Assembly (NCBI GenBank): GCA_035623255.1
Contig: DASPTU010000041.1
Coordinates: 1-64,000 of the forward strand
From: JAFAGX01 sp035623255
Lineage (GTDB): Bacteria > Acidobacteriota > Terriglobia > Terriglobales > Acidobacteriaceae
DNA length: 64,000 bases
Reading direction: 5' to 3'
Made by a program: the position numbers and the translations under genes
The notes under the pieces: model-generated
What the model was told of the DNA's origin: nothing
What the model saw: only the letters and a program-made list of their open reading frames with translations
The model's database searches: none
Shown: piece by piece, positions 17,546-25,937 of the stretch
Layout of the letters: the number at the start of each line of letters is the position of its first letter
Numbering within the stretch: the first letter of the stretch is position 1

Positions 17546-18434
17546 TGGCCGCCGGAACGCGAACGTTCGCCGTCATGCCAGGCCGCAGTCCGCCTGCTGG
17601 CCCCATAACCTCGCATAAAACTTCAATCGTGCCGCTGGATGGATCCACGACTGGACTGATCTCAATGACGTCAGCGGTCCACTGCCGACCCTCGATGTCG
17701 GGAGACGTCAAGCCGAAGTGTTGGCCTTTATTGATATGCCCAACGAAGTTCTCCGGTAACGTGAATCGAATTCGCAGTGGGGACTCGGCTGTAACCCAAA
17801 ACAAACGGTCCCCGACACCGACTTTCTGCCCAACCCGGGCGTAGCGGCGGGCCACGACGCCATCGAACGGAGCAACGATGCGGGTCTTTTCCAGTTCCAA
17901 TTGGAGCGAATGTTCGGTGGCCTGGGCGTCAACAAGCAACTGTTTGACGCGCTCCACGTCCCAGTGGTCCGATTCTGCCTTGTAGCGGACATGTTCCATC
18001 TGCTCCTGCGGAATGACGCCCGCTTGCCACAACTTCTCTGCCCTTCTGAGGTCGGAGTCCAGAACCTTAGCTTCCGCCTCCCAGTTGTGGAGATCGGCCT
18101 CTGTACTCCGAGTGCGCGCGGCTGCGGCTTCCAGGTTGGCTGACGCTTGACGGTCATCGAGCTGCGCAAGAAGCTGGCCTTTCCTAACTCTGGTGTCGGT
18201 ATCGGCAACGATCGTGGCGATCACCCCTTCCTTCTGTGCATCCACATCGACCTGGTTCTCCACCACGAGGGGCCCGGAAGCCACGAACACACGCTCAGTG
18301 CCAGACTGCATGGTTATCGTCTGCCCGGGGGACGCATTCGTGTTGCTGCTTGCAGACACAACGCTGGGCTGGGAATCGTCGCACCCAAGCCCCAGGCTGG
18401 CGATCGCTACCAGAGCGAGAATCGTCGCTTTCAT
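17532..18434 (-). CDS. HlyD-type periplasmic adaptor, probable lipoprotein
   Basis: The 300-residue protein has a hydrophobic N-terminus ending in a possible lipobox (SLGLGC, Cys18). A biotinyl-lipoyl half-motif (VDAQKEGVIATIVADTDTRV), an alpha-helical hairpin (about 85-170), the second lipoyl half (RIVAPFDGVVARRYARVGQKV) and a beta-barrel domain follow. Adaptors of this class bridge inner-membrane pumps to outer-membrane channels. No pump (RND or ABC) and no TolC-like gene is present in the window, so its partners are either the flanking fusion proteins or encoded elsewhere. It lies 18 bases after the GAF-HlyD gene and overlaps the next gene. Confidence 0.88.
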   Translation of the reverse strand: MKATILALVAIASLGLGCDDSQPSVVSASSNTNASPGQTITMQSGTERVFVASGPLVVENQVDVDAQKEGVIATIVADTDTRVRKGQLLAQLDDRQASANLEAAAARTRSTEADLHNWEAEAKVLDSDLRRAEKLWQAGVIPQEQMEHVRYKAESDHWDVERVKQLLVDAQATEHSLQLELEKTRIVAPFDGVVARRYARVGQKVGVGDRLFWVTAESPLRIRFTLPENFVGHINKGQHFGLTSPDIEGRQWTADVIEISPVVDPSSGTIEVLCEVMGPAGGLRPGMTANVRVPAANESH

Positions 18435-18452
18435 CTGGGCCTCCTCAACGTG

Positions 18453-20852
18453 CTACCAACCGAACCACGACCAAAGCTTAGAATAAATCCACATCGCGGG
18501 ACGCCGGAACAAGACGTAGCCTATCGGTCGCCACCCGGCCATGACTTTTCCCCGGCCGTGCATTCCCGCGCGAATAACACCGTCCTGGTTGGGTACGAGC
18601 ACGCGTGCATAATAGATTCGGTTTTCGTTCTCGACACTGCTCATCGGGCTGATCACCTGTACCTGTCCCGGGAAACTGCGCGTCGGATAAGCATCCAGCT
18701 TGATGGTAGCGCGGCGGCCCGGCTGCAGCAGCACTGCATCCTGTTCATCGATTCCTACGTCGATGCTGGACTCTCTCGAGTCGATTACTTCGATGAAGCT
18801 GTCTCCGGGCGCCAAATGCTCCCCGACAAAATTCTCGACCCGCGGGGTGGCCACCACGCCGTCCAAAGGCGAGCGCAGATGGGTTTTTTCCAGGCGTTGC
18901 TGGGCCCGCTTTAGCTCGGCTGCCCAGTATTCTGCCTGCACCCGCTGGATTCCAGCCTCCGTGCCGTCATTGGCTGCCAGCGCATGGTTCATTTCCGCAA
19001 CCGCGGTCGTGTACTTCGCGTGGGCGGCTGCCACCGCCGCCCGCAGGTCCCAGTCTTCAAGATCAGCCAGAATCGTGCCCGCTTGGACCCTGTCACCCTC
19101 ACGAACATAGACAGCTTCAACCACACCATCGAAGGACGGCGTGACCTGTGCTTTGCGAAATGGCGCAATCGTAGCATCTCCTGCCAGCCGCATCGGAATT
19201 GGGAAAAAAACGAAAAACAAAGCAACGGCGGCCGCGCTCGCCAACCAGAGCATTCGGCGTCGTTTTTCCATGGCCAGAAAACGGCGTTTCTTCTCCAGCA
19301 CTGGCTCCAGCACGCTGATGAACGGCACATCACGATAGAGTGAGGCATTGCGCAAAGCGACCGTCGCCTGTGCTGCCAGGACGCGGACGACTTCAAGGTG
19401 TGCCCGCGTCATGAAATCCGGATCGTTGCTCTCAAACGACAAAATCCCGAGCGGGCCTTGATCGTCATCAAGCGGGATCGCATAAAAGGCTCGCGCTCCG
19501 GTCACCGCAAAGTATTCGCTGAATTTTGCCCGGCTGCTTTCGCGCGATACATCGATCTCGTCGCCATGTTGGGTTACATGGATCTCCTCTTCGGAAAGCG
19601 AGGCCCACTCCAACATCTCCTTCAGCAACTTGATCGTGGGATCACTGGTATTGATTTGCGGCGAGCCCGAGACCGCCTTCAGCTGTATAATGCCGCGCTC
19701 CTCAAGGGCAATGGCGGCGCGGTCGTAGGACAGAACCGCCTGCGTATCGTTAACAATTGCCTGCAGGACGCGACCGATGTCGAGAGTTGAGGTAATCTCC
19801 CGACTCACTCGCACCAAAGTTTCCAGGATTTCAACCTTGCGCTCTGCCAGCAGCAAGCTGGCATTGTGCAAGGCATTGTTGGCAGTTTCGCTGATATTGG
19901 TCAGCAGGAACTGATCATCTTCGTCAAACGGAAGGCCATCGAGGCGATTGATTGCCTCGACCACGCCCACGAGCGATTCCCGGTCCATCAGCGGTGCCGC
20001 GATCAGCGAAAAGACAACACGTTCGCCAATCCGCGCGTTCCGCTTCTGCAAACGCGGGTCTTCCGGGTCATCAATCAAAACGGGCTCGCCGTTATCCGAG
20101 ACATCGCCCGGAACTCCCTCTCCAGCATTCTGCAAGGTCTCCAACTCGGTAGTGGGATCCTGGCCGGCGCGACGCACCAGTTTGACGGCCTCGCCGTCCA
20201 CCATCCAGACGTTCACTGCCTGACATCGCAAGATTTCATGGAATTTGGACGCGATTGCGTCCAGAAGCGAATCCAGCTCCAGGTTCGAGTTGAAGACCTT
20301 CTCCAGGTCATACATCTGCGCGACGCGGCTGATCGATTGCAGACTGGTGTTGCGCTCGCTTTCATAAGCAAGCGCACTCGCGATCGCGGGCGCAGCGAGG
20401 TCAGCAACTCCGTTCAGTTGTGCCAGCAGCGCGACGGGAAATGCCTCTTGATAACTGATCAGCTCAATCGCGCCAATCAAAGTCTCCTTTACCAGCAACG
20501 GAACATATCCCAGAGAAACAACCGTACGGCGCGTATCGAGGTGGGCGTAATTTTCGCGCTTGAGGTTGGCGCCCCCGAATACTTCTACGCCTTTCTTGTC
20601 TGCAACCGCACCCAGCGGTCCGTGATGAAATTCAATCACTTCGTTGACGCCGACTTCCCCCACGGTTGCTTTCGCGGTCCAGGCGGGATTTCCCTGGTCT
20701 TCGATGACATACACCACAACTGCCGCGCCAGGAATAAGTTCCGCGACTTGTTCCGCGGTTGCTTCGGCGCGCGGAATCACTTCTTGCTGCGAAAGCAAGG
20801 TTCCGGCAAAGTCCGCTACCGGGACGGTCACGACTGATTTCTGAATCCCCAT
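18453..20852 (-). CDS. Triple-GAF sensor fused to an HlyD adaptor
   Basis: The 799-residue protein begins with three consecutive GAF-like domains (about 20-165, 185-340 and 350-515). A single membrane segment (MLWLASAAAVALFFVFFPIP, about 535-555) separates them from a C-terminal HlyD region. That region has two lipoyl halves (VTPSFDGVVEAVYVREGDRV; HLRSPLDGVVATPRVENFVG) around a coiled coil, then a barrel. The GAF part would sit in the cytoplasm and bind a small ligand, while the HlyD part lies in the periplasm. It leads the three-gene export operon. The coupling of a cytoplasmic ligand sensor to an export adaptor is unusual; the ligand is unknown. Confidence 0.85.
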   Translation of the reverse strand: MGIQKSVVTVPVADFAGTLLSQQEVIPRAEATAEQVAELIPGAAVVVYVIEDQGNPAWTAKATVGEVGVNEVIEFHHGPLGAVADKKGVEVFGGANLKRENYAHLDTRRTVVSLGYVPLLVKETLIGAIELISYQEAFPVALLAQLNGVADLAAPAIASALAYESERNTSLQSISRVAQMYDLEKVFNSNLELDSLLDAIASKFHEILRCQAVNVWMVDGEAVKLVRRAGQDPTTELETLQNAGEGVPGDVSDNGEPVLIDDPEDPRLQKRNARIGERVVFSLIAAPLMDRESLVGVVEAINRLDGLPFDEDDQFLLTNISETANNALHNASLLLAERKVEILETLVRVSREITSTLDIGRVLQAIVNDTQAVLSYDRAAIALEERGIIQLKAVSGSPQINTSDPTIKLLKEMLEWASLSEEEIHVTQHGDEIDVSRESSRAKFSEYFAVTGARAFYAIPLDDDQGPLGILSFESNDPDFMTRAHLEVVRVLAAQATVALRNASLYRDVPFISVLEPVLEKKRRFLAMEKRRRMLWLASAAAVALFFVFFPIPMRLAGDATIAPFRKAQVTPSFDGVVEAVYVREGDRVQAGTILADLEDWDLRAAVAAAHAKYTTAVAEMNHALAANDGTEAGIQRVQAEYWAAELKRAQQRLEKTHLRSPLDGVVATPRVENFVGEHLAPGDSFIEVIDSRESSIDVGIDEQDAVLLQPGRRATIKLDAYPTRSFPGQVQVISPMSSVENENRIYYARVLVPNQDGVIRAGMHGRGKVMAGWRPIGYVLFRRPAMWIYSKLWSWFGW

Positions 20853-21066
20853 AAGCCGGTGTTTCGGTTCTGTTCTGCCTTGGAATCGGGCACTCGCACC
20901 GTTTGGGGGAAACCGCTGCTGCGGAGGACGGTGCTGTCCTGAGTGCGAAATGTTATGCCCGTCTGCGATTTAGGTCAATAACTAGCTGAAAGGGATATGG
21001 TCGGAGGGAGAAATTCGTTAGGGAGTCTCCGGTCAAAACCGCTGCCAGGGCTGGTTTCTCGCGGTT

Positions 21067-21366
21067 TCAGCTCGGGAAGGCTTGGATCTCGCCAGCTAGA
21101 AATTCGATTCCATATAGATAGGCTGCACGGTTGCGAATCACTCCGGCCGCCCGGACCATCTCGCGGCTGGGCTGGTGCGCGAACTCAATTTCGACATGAG
21201 CGCCAATCGGCAGGTTGGCTACCGCAAATATGCACACCCCGCCTCCGCTCATGGTGACACAACGGCCGGGGATGGTTACGGTGTCAGTGGCGAGCCGAGC
21301 AGGGGCGTCTAGCGAATGCCGAGGCCAACGACGCCTTCCGTTCCTATCCGAATGCTTCCACATCAC
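21067..21366 (-). CDS. PilZ-domain protein
   Basis: The 99-residue product is a stand-alone PilZ domain. It has an RRRWPRHS arginine motif at about residues 11-18 and a TMSGGGVCIF motif replacing the usual D/NxSxxG loop. These parts bind cyclic di-GMP in the family. The first Asp/Asn of the second motif is not conserved here, so affinity may be low. It lies alone between the export operon and metH and has no evident operon partner. A GGDEF protein that could supply the ligand is encoded at 35406. Confidence 0.75.
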   Translation of the reverse strand: MMWKHSDRNGRRRWPRHSLDAPARLATDTVTIPGRCVTMSGGGVCIFAVANLPIGAHVEIEFAHQPSREMVRAAGVIRNRAAYLYGIEFLAGEIQAFPS

Positions 21367-21599
21367 GAGTTCCGGTTTCCTGATGAAATTTAGCGTTCAC
21401 GTTTATTCCGAAATCTCCAGCTCAAAGCTCTTGACTGCTTACGAAGGAACCTGGCGCCGGTCGTTCGTGGCCTCGCGACCTACCGGCCGGACACACCAGC
21501 TTAGTTGCATTTCGGCAATGACCACGCATTACGGTGGTACAGGCTATGGGTAACTAAGTCGTTGTCGCGCGAGGCCGCGGACGCTGCCATGCTCAGGAC

Positions 21600-24500
21600 C
21601 TATACCACGAAGTATTTCGCGCTGGGGTGATGAACCACGATGGCAGAGGTCGATTGCTCAGGTTCGAGAAGGAACCCTGAGGTCAGCCGCACGCCCACAT
21701 TCTCTTCCGGATGGAGCAGGGCGAACAGTTTCGTTTGATCTTCGAGGTTGGGACATGCGGGATATCCAAACGAGTATCTCGAACCACGATACTTCTGATG
21801 GAACAGGTCCCGAATATGCGGGGAATCTTCGCCGGCGATTCCCAGATCCTCGCGCACTTTCTTATGCTGATATTCGGCAAGGGCCTCCGCCGTTTCTACA
21901 CTAAGACCGTGCAGGTAAAGGTATCTCGTGTACTCGCCGGCTTCAAACAATCGCTGCGTCTCTTGAGAGGCTTTGGCGCCAATCGTCACCAGGGAGAGAC
22001 CGATCACATCCATCCTGCCCGAGCTCTTGGCAGCAAAGAAATCGGAGATGCAGAGCTTGCGCCCTTCTCTCTGTCGAGGGAAAGTGAACCGGAGCAGTTC
22101 GGACAATTGCGGATCCCTTGACTTCGCACGGTCGGTCGCAAGCGAACGATCCTGCTCCGCGCGAGATGACACTGGAGAGGGATCATAGACGATCACATCA
22201 TTCCCCTCGCTCTGGGCTGGAAAGTAGCCGTAAACAACTTTCGGTTCAAAAATCCCGCTGGCAACGACCTCTTCTTCCAACTGTTTCTTGATGGGGCGGA
22301 ATTTCTGTTCGACCAGTCGCAGATAATCTTCCTGCGAAGCGGTTTTCAGCTGCCACTGGTTCTTGAACAGAGCGGTATCGTTGATGTACTGAAAAATCTC
22401 CCGCAGATCGAAATCCTTGCACACGCGTACGCCCCAAAACGGGGGCACCGGAATATTGGGCGCATCGCCGACCACCGGGCTCCGCTCCGCAAACACTGGC
22501 CCGCTTTCTTCATCGACTGCCGTAGCCTTGGCGTACTCTTTAACGGTGCGCCCTTCCTGCAAACGGACATCCCGTTTACCATCGCTCGTGGACAGGTCTT
22601 CCATGATGTGCAGCCCGGCAAAAGCATCGTCCGCATAGAACACGCCATTCGAGTATTCCCGCCGCAGATCGTCCTCGACATATTTTCGAGTGAGCGCAGC
22701 GCCACCGCAGATAACCGGAAATTCCAGCTTTTGCCGCTGCAAGTCCTGGATTACGTACTTCATCTCCAGCGTCGACTTCACCAGCAAGCCGCTTAATCCG
22801 ATTGCGTCGGCTCTGTTCTCCATCGCAGCTTTGATAATGGTGTCTCCCGGCTGCTTAATGCCGAGGTTGATCACGTGAAAGCCGTTATTGGTAAGAATGA
22901 TGTCCACAAGGTTTTTGCCAATATCGTGAACATCGCCCTTCACCGTGGCGAGCACAATCGTCCCCTTCCTCGCCCCCGCTTTCTTCTCCATCTTTGGTTC
23001 CAGATAAGCGACCGCCTGCTTCATGACCGCGGCGGAGTCCAGCACCGACGGCAACTGCATTTTGCGCGCACCAAACAGATCGCCGACCGTCTTCATACCC
23101 TCGAGCAGCACGGTGTTGATCAGATCCAGAGGCGTGTACTCTTTCAGGGCATCTTCCAGAAGCTCTTCCAGAGTTTTCTTGTTGCTGCCATCTCCTACCG
23201 ATTTTTCGCCATTGATGATGGCAAACTTGAGCTTGTCATCCACCGACAAGGTTTCGACGTGTGCCGTCGTCGACGCCTGCGTCTTGCCTTTGGTTCCGGC
23301 AAAATGCTGCATGTATCTCTGCAGTGGGTCGCCATTGGACGGGTCGCGGAATATCAACTTACGCGCTAATTCAACCTCTTCTTGAGGAATCTTGTACAAC
23401 GGATAGATTTTGGTGTAGTTGACGATGGCCATATCAAGGCCATGGTCGACCGCCTCGTGCATGAATACCGAGTTCAGCACGCGTCGGGGATAGGCATCGA
23501 GGCCGAAGGAAATGTTGCTCACCCCAAGAATCGTTTTCACATCCGGCAATTCCTGCTTGATCCGCTTAATCGCCTGCAGCGTTTCGATCCCCGCGGTCCG
23601 ATATTCTTCCTGCCCGGTCGAGATCGGCAGCGTCAAGGCGTCAAAGATCAAATCTACCGGTCGAATTCCGTATTTCCGGGTCGCGAGATCGTAAATTCGC
23701 TTTGCGATCGCAGCTTTCTTGTCGGCGGTCAGCGCCATTCCTTCTTCGTCAATCGTCAATGCAATTACCGCCGCGCCAAAACGCTTCGCCATGGGCAGGA
23801 CTTTGGACGTGCGCTTCTCACCGTCTTCCAAGTTGATCGAATTGATGATCGCTTTGCCCGGAATCCGCTTCAGCGCCTCCTCCACCACGTCGGCCTCGGT
23901 CGAATCCACCAGAATCGGCGCCGGTACACGAGTGGCAACCCTTTCCAATATCGAGGTGATGTAGGCCTTCTCATCCTCGCCAACGATGGCGCAGCAGAGA
24001 TCGAGCATGTGCGAGCCGTCATTGACCAGCTTTTTCGCCAGCGCCAGGATTTCGTCATACTTCTTGCCGCGAACCAGAATGCGGAAATGCTCGACCCGCG
24101 TAGTTGTATTCATCTCCTCGGCCACGATTAGGGGCTTGGGGTCGAGATCCAGTGGAACCATGGTGTACGCGCTCGAGGCCGCGGCAATCGCCTTGACTTC
24201 CCTTCTCGCAGGTTCCACACCGCTTACGGCCTCGACCACAGCCTTCAGGTGTTCGGGGGTTGTGCCACAACACCCGCCCACGATCCGCACGCCGTAATCG
24301 GCAACAAAATGCTTGTGACACTCCGCAAGTTCTTTCGGAGTGAGTTTGAAGACCGCATGTCCGCCTTCGTTGACCGGCAAACCGGCATTGGGAAGAACCG
24401 AAACCTCCTTTGTGGAATTCAACGCCAGGTAGCGGACGGCATCGTTCATCTCGACTGGACCGGTGGCGCAGTTCAAGCCGATGACGTCGACGTCGAATGG

Positions 24501-25133
24501 CTCCAGTGCTGTAAGCGCTGCTCCGATTTCGGTACCGAGCAGCATCGTTCCGGATTCCTGCAGAGTCACCTGCACTGTGACCGGCAGGCGCTTCCCGGCT
24601 TTTCGCAGCGCGTCTAATACACCAATGGTCGCGATTTTCGCCTGCAGCAAGTCCTGGCAGGTCTCAATCAGCAGGACATCTACGCCGCCTTCAATCAACG
24701 CCGCCGCTTGCTCTTCGTAGACAGCGACCATGTTGTCGAACGAAATATGGCCGAGCGACGGGAGCTTCGTAGAGGGGCCGATTGACCCGGCAACGAATCG
24801 CGGCTTGTCTTTAGTCGCGAATTGCTGCGCAACTTCCCGGGCAAGTTGAGCTGCTTTTACATTGATCTCCCGAACCCGATCGCCGAGATCGAATTCAGAG
24901 AGCACAATGCGCGTTCCACCAAAAGTGTTGGTTTCAAGTACATCGCATCCCACTTTCAGGAAGTCCGCGTGAATTTCGCGGATGATGTCCGGCCGGCTCA
25001 AGACCAGCACTTCGCTGCAGTTCTCTTTTCCCCAGTAATCGTCGAGCGTGGGATTGCGCTGATGGATGTTCGTACCCATCGCTCCGTCGTAAACCACGAC
25101 GCGCTCGCGCACGGTTTGGAGAAAATCAGACAT
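21600..25133 (-). CDS. metH: Cobalamin-dependent methionine synthase
   Basis: The 1177-residue enzyme transfers a methyl group from 5-methyltetrahydrofolate to homocysteine through cobalamin. Domains in order are the homocysteine barrel with zinc ligands Cys222, Cys288 and Cys289 (GGCCGT), and the folate barrel (about 335-590). The cobalamin cap and binding domain follow, with the base-off histidine in DVHDIGKN (His736). The AdoMet reactivation domain is last (about 890-1177). Within that last domain a segment of about 20-27 residues near 985-1010 is absent from my memory of the family and matches a dispersed DNA repeat in the window. Reading frame and flanking motifs remain intact. Confidence 0.96.
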   Translation of the reverse strand: MSDFLQTVRERVVVYDGAMGTNIHQRNPTLDDYWGKENCSEVLVLSRPDIIREIHADFLKVGCDVLETNTFGGTRIVLSEFDLGDRVREINVKAAQLAREVAQQFATKDKPRFVAGSIGPSTKLPSLGHISFDNMVAVYEEQAAALIEGGVDVLLIETCQDLLQAKIATIGVLDALRKAGKRLPVTVQVTLQESGTMLLGTEIGAALTALEPFDVDVIGLNCATGPVEMNDAVRYLALNSTKEVSVLPNAGLPVNEGGHAVFKLTPKELAECHKHFVADYGVRIVGGCCGTTPEHLKAVVEAVSGVEPARREVKAIAAASSAYTMVPLDLDPKPLIVAEEMNTTTRVEHFRILVRGKKYDEILALAKKLVNDGSHMLDLCCAIVGEDEKAYITSILERVATRVPAPILVDSTEADVVEEALKRIPGKAIINSINLEDGEKRTSKVLPMAKRFGAAVIALTIDEEGMALTADKKAAIAKRIYDLATRKYGIRPVDLIFDALTLPISTGQEEYRTAGIETLQAIKRIKQELPDVKTILGVSNISFGLDAYPRRVLNSVFMHEAVDHGLDMAIVNYTKIYPLYKIPQEEVELARKLIFRDPSNGDPLQRYMQHFAGTKGKTQASTTAHVETLSVDDKLKFAIINGEKSVGDGSNKKTLEELLEDALKEYTPLDLINTVLLEGMKTVGDLFGARKMQLPSVLDSAAVMKQAVAYLEPKMEKKAGARKGTIVLATVKGDVHDIGKNLVDIILTNNGFHVINLGIKQPGDTIIKAAMENRADAIGLSGLLVKSTLEMKYVIQDLQRQKLEFPVICGGAALTRKYVEDDLRREYSNGVFYADDAFAGLHIMEDLSTSDGKRDVRLQEGRTVKEYAKATAVDEESGPVFAERSPVVGDAPNIPVPPFWGVRVCKDFDLREIFQYINDTALFKNQWQLKTASQEDYLRLVEQKFRPIKKQLEEEVVASGIFEPKVVYGYFPAQSEGNDVIVYDPSPVSSRAEQDRSLATDRAKSRDPQLSELLRFTFPRQREGRKLCISDFFAAKSSGRMDVIGLSLVTIGAKASQETQRLFEAGEYTRYLYLHGLSVETAEALAEYQHKKVREDLGIAGEDSPHIRDLFHQKYRGSRYSFGYPACPNLEDQTKLFALLHPEENVGVRLTSGFLLEPEQSTSAIVVHHPSAKYFVV
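22111..22170 (-). repeat. Dispersed GTCAT...GGATC repeat inserted in-frame in metH
   Basis: On the minus strand the 60 bases begin GTCATCTCGCGCGGAGC and end GAAGTCAAGGGATCC, the same ends as repeats at 32512, 48130 and 60140. The length is a multiple of three, so the frame is kept. It encodes an Arg/Asp/Ser-rich stretch between the family motifs VIVYDP and RFTFPRQ. Confidence 0.6.
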
Positions 25134-25220
25134 ACGCCCTCTTAGCTTTTACCAGACCAAACACCGACCCACCTATGCTGTTGCAGCCAGCGGACCGAAA
25201 ACTTGTCTTTGATGCAGAAA

Positions 25221-25246
25221 ACGCCGGCCCGCTGGGGGACCGGCGT
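25221..25246 (-). terminator. Hairpin downstream of nuoI
   Basis: The stem ACGCCGG/CCGGCGT has a 12-base loop and lies 29 bases after the nuoI stop. On the minus strand it is followed by only three T residues, so termination strength is uncertain. Confidence 0.4.
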
Positions 25247-25274
25247 CGGTAATTAGCCAAACTTTCTGTCGAAC

Positions 25275-25805
25275 CTAACTTCCCGGTGTCATGACTGCCG
25301 GTGCCCCACTAGCCACATCTGCTTGATTGAATACCGCATTGGCTCCTAAATGTGCTGGTCGGGGCGCCAGCATCTGTTCCTTGCGGTAGACCAGATTTGT
25401 GGCATTGAATGTGGCAATTTCGAAGCCGTGGCCGTGCGTAATGGCGTCCGTCGGACACGCCTCCACGCAATAGCCGCAAAAAATGCATCGGTTGTAATCG
25501 ATGTTGTAAACCTTGGCGTACCTCTCAGCGCTGCTCACCCGATGCTCAGCTGTGTTCTCAGCGGCCTCGATATAAATGCAGTTAGAGGGGCAAGCGGCAG
25601 CGCAAAGGAAACACGCCACGCATTTCTCGAGACCATTCTCGTCGCGCTGCAGCACATGCGCACCGCGATAACGCTCCTGGAATTTGGCCCCCTTTAGCGG
25701 ACCGGGCCCGTCAGGATAGTTTTCGACAATCGTGGGCTGGAACATCTCCCGGAAGGTGATGCTCATGCCCTTGGCGATTGCCGCTATGTTCTTCAAAACC
25801 GGCAT
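25275..25805 (-). CDS. nuoI: NADH-quinone oxidoreductase subunit I (NuoI)
   Basis: The 176-residue protein carries two [4Fe-4S] clusters that pass electrons through complex I. The ligands are visible: Cys62, 65, 68 and 72 in CVACFLCAAACP, and Cys107, 110, 113 and 117 in CIFCGYCVEACP. The N-terminus (GMSITFREMF) matches the family. It stands alone here, although nuo genes usually sit in a 14-gene cluster; the rest must lie elsewhere. The C-terminal tail after residue 135 is longer than the core domain and of low complexity. The gene follows a 131-base gap from the S9 peptidase gene on the same strand. Confidence 0.93.
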   Translation of the reverse strand: MPVLKNIAAIAKGMSITFREMFQPTIVENYPDGPGPLKGAKFQERYRGAHVLQRDENGLEKCVACFLCAAACPSNCIYIEAAENTAEHRVSSAERYAKVYNIDYNRCIFCGYCVEACPTDAITHGHGFEIATFNATNLVYRKEQMLAPRPAHLGANAVFNQADVASGAPAVMTPGS

Positions 25806-25937
25806 CGTTCTAGTATATCGAAAGGCGGCCGCGCTCGTGCGCGACGGGCACTCCCGACGGTAACCGTATGTTTAGGGCCTGATGCGCCGTTGGGCCAAAA
25901 GGATTCGGCCGCAAGCACCGGGTCTACTAGAGTCTTT

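Noticed and set aside
20944..20962. Minus-strand GGGCATAACATTTCGCA ahead of the GAF-HlyD gene as a sigma-54 promoter.
   Set aside because: GG and GC are one base too far apart, which the sigma factor does not tolerate; control of the export operon therefore remains open.
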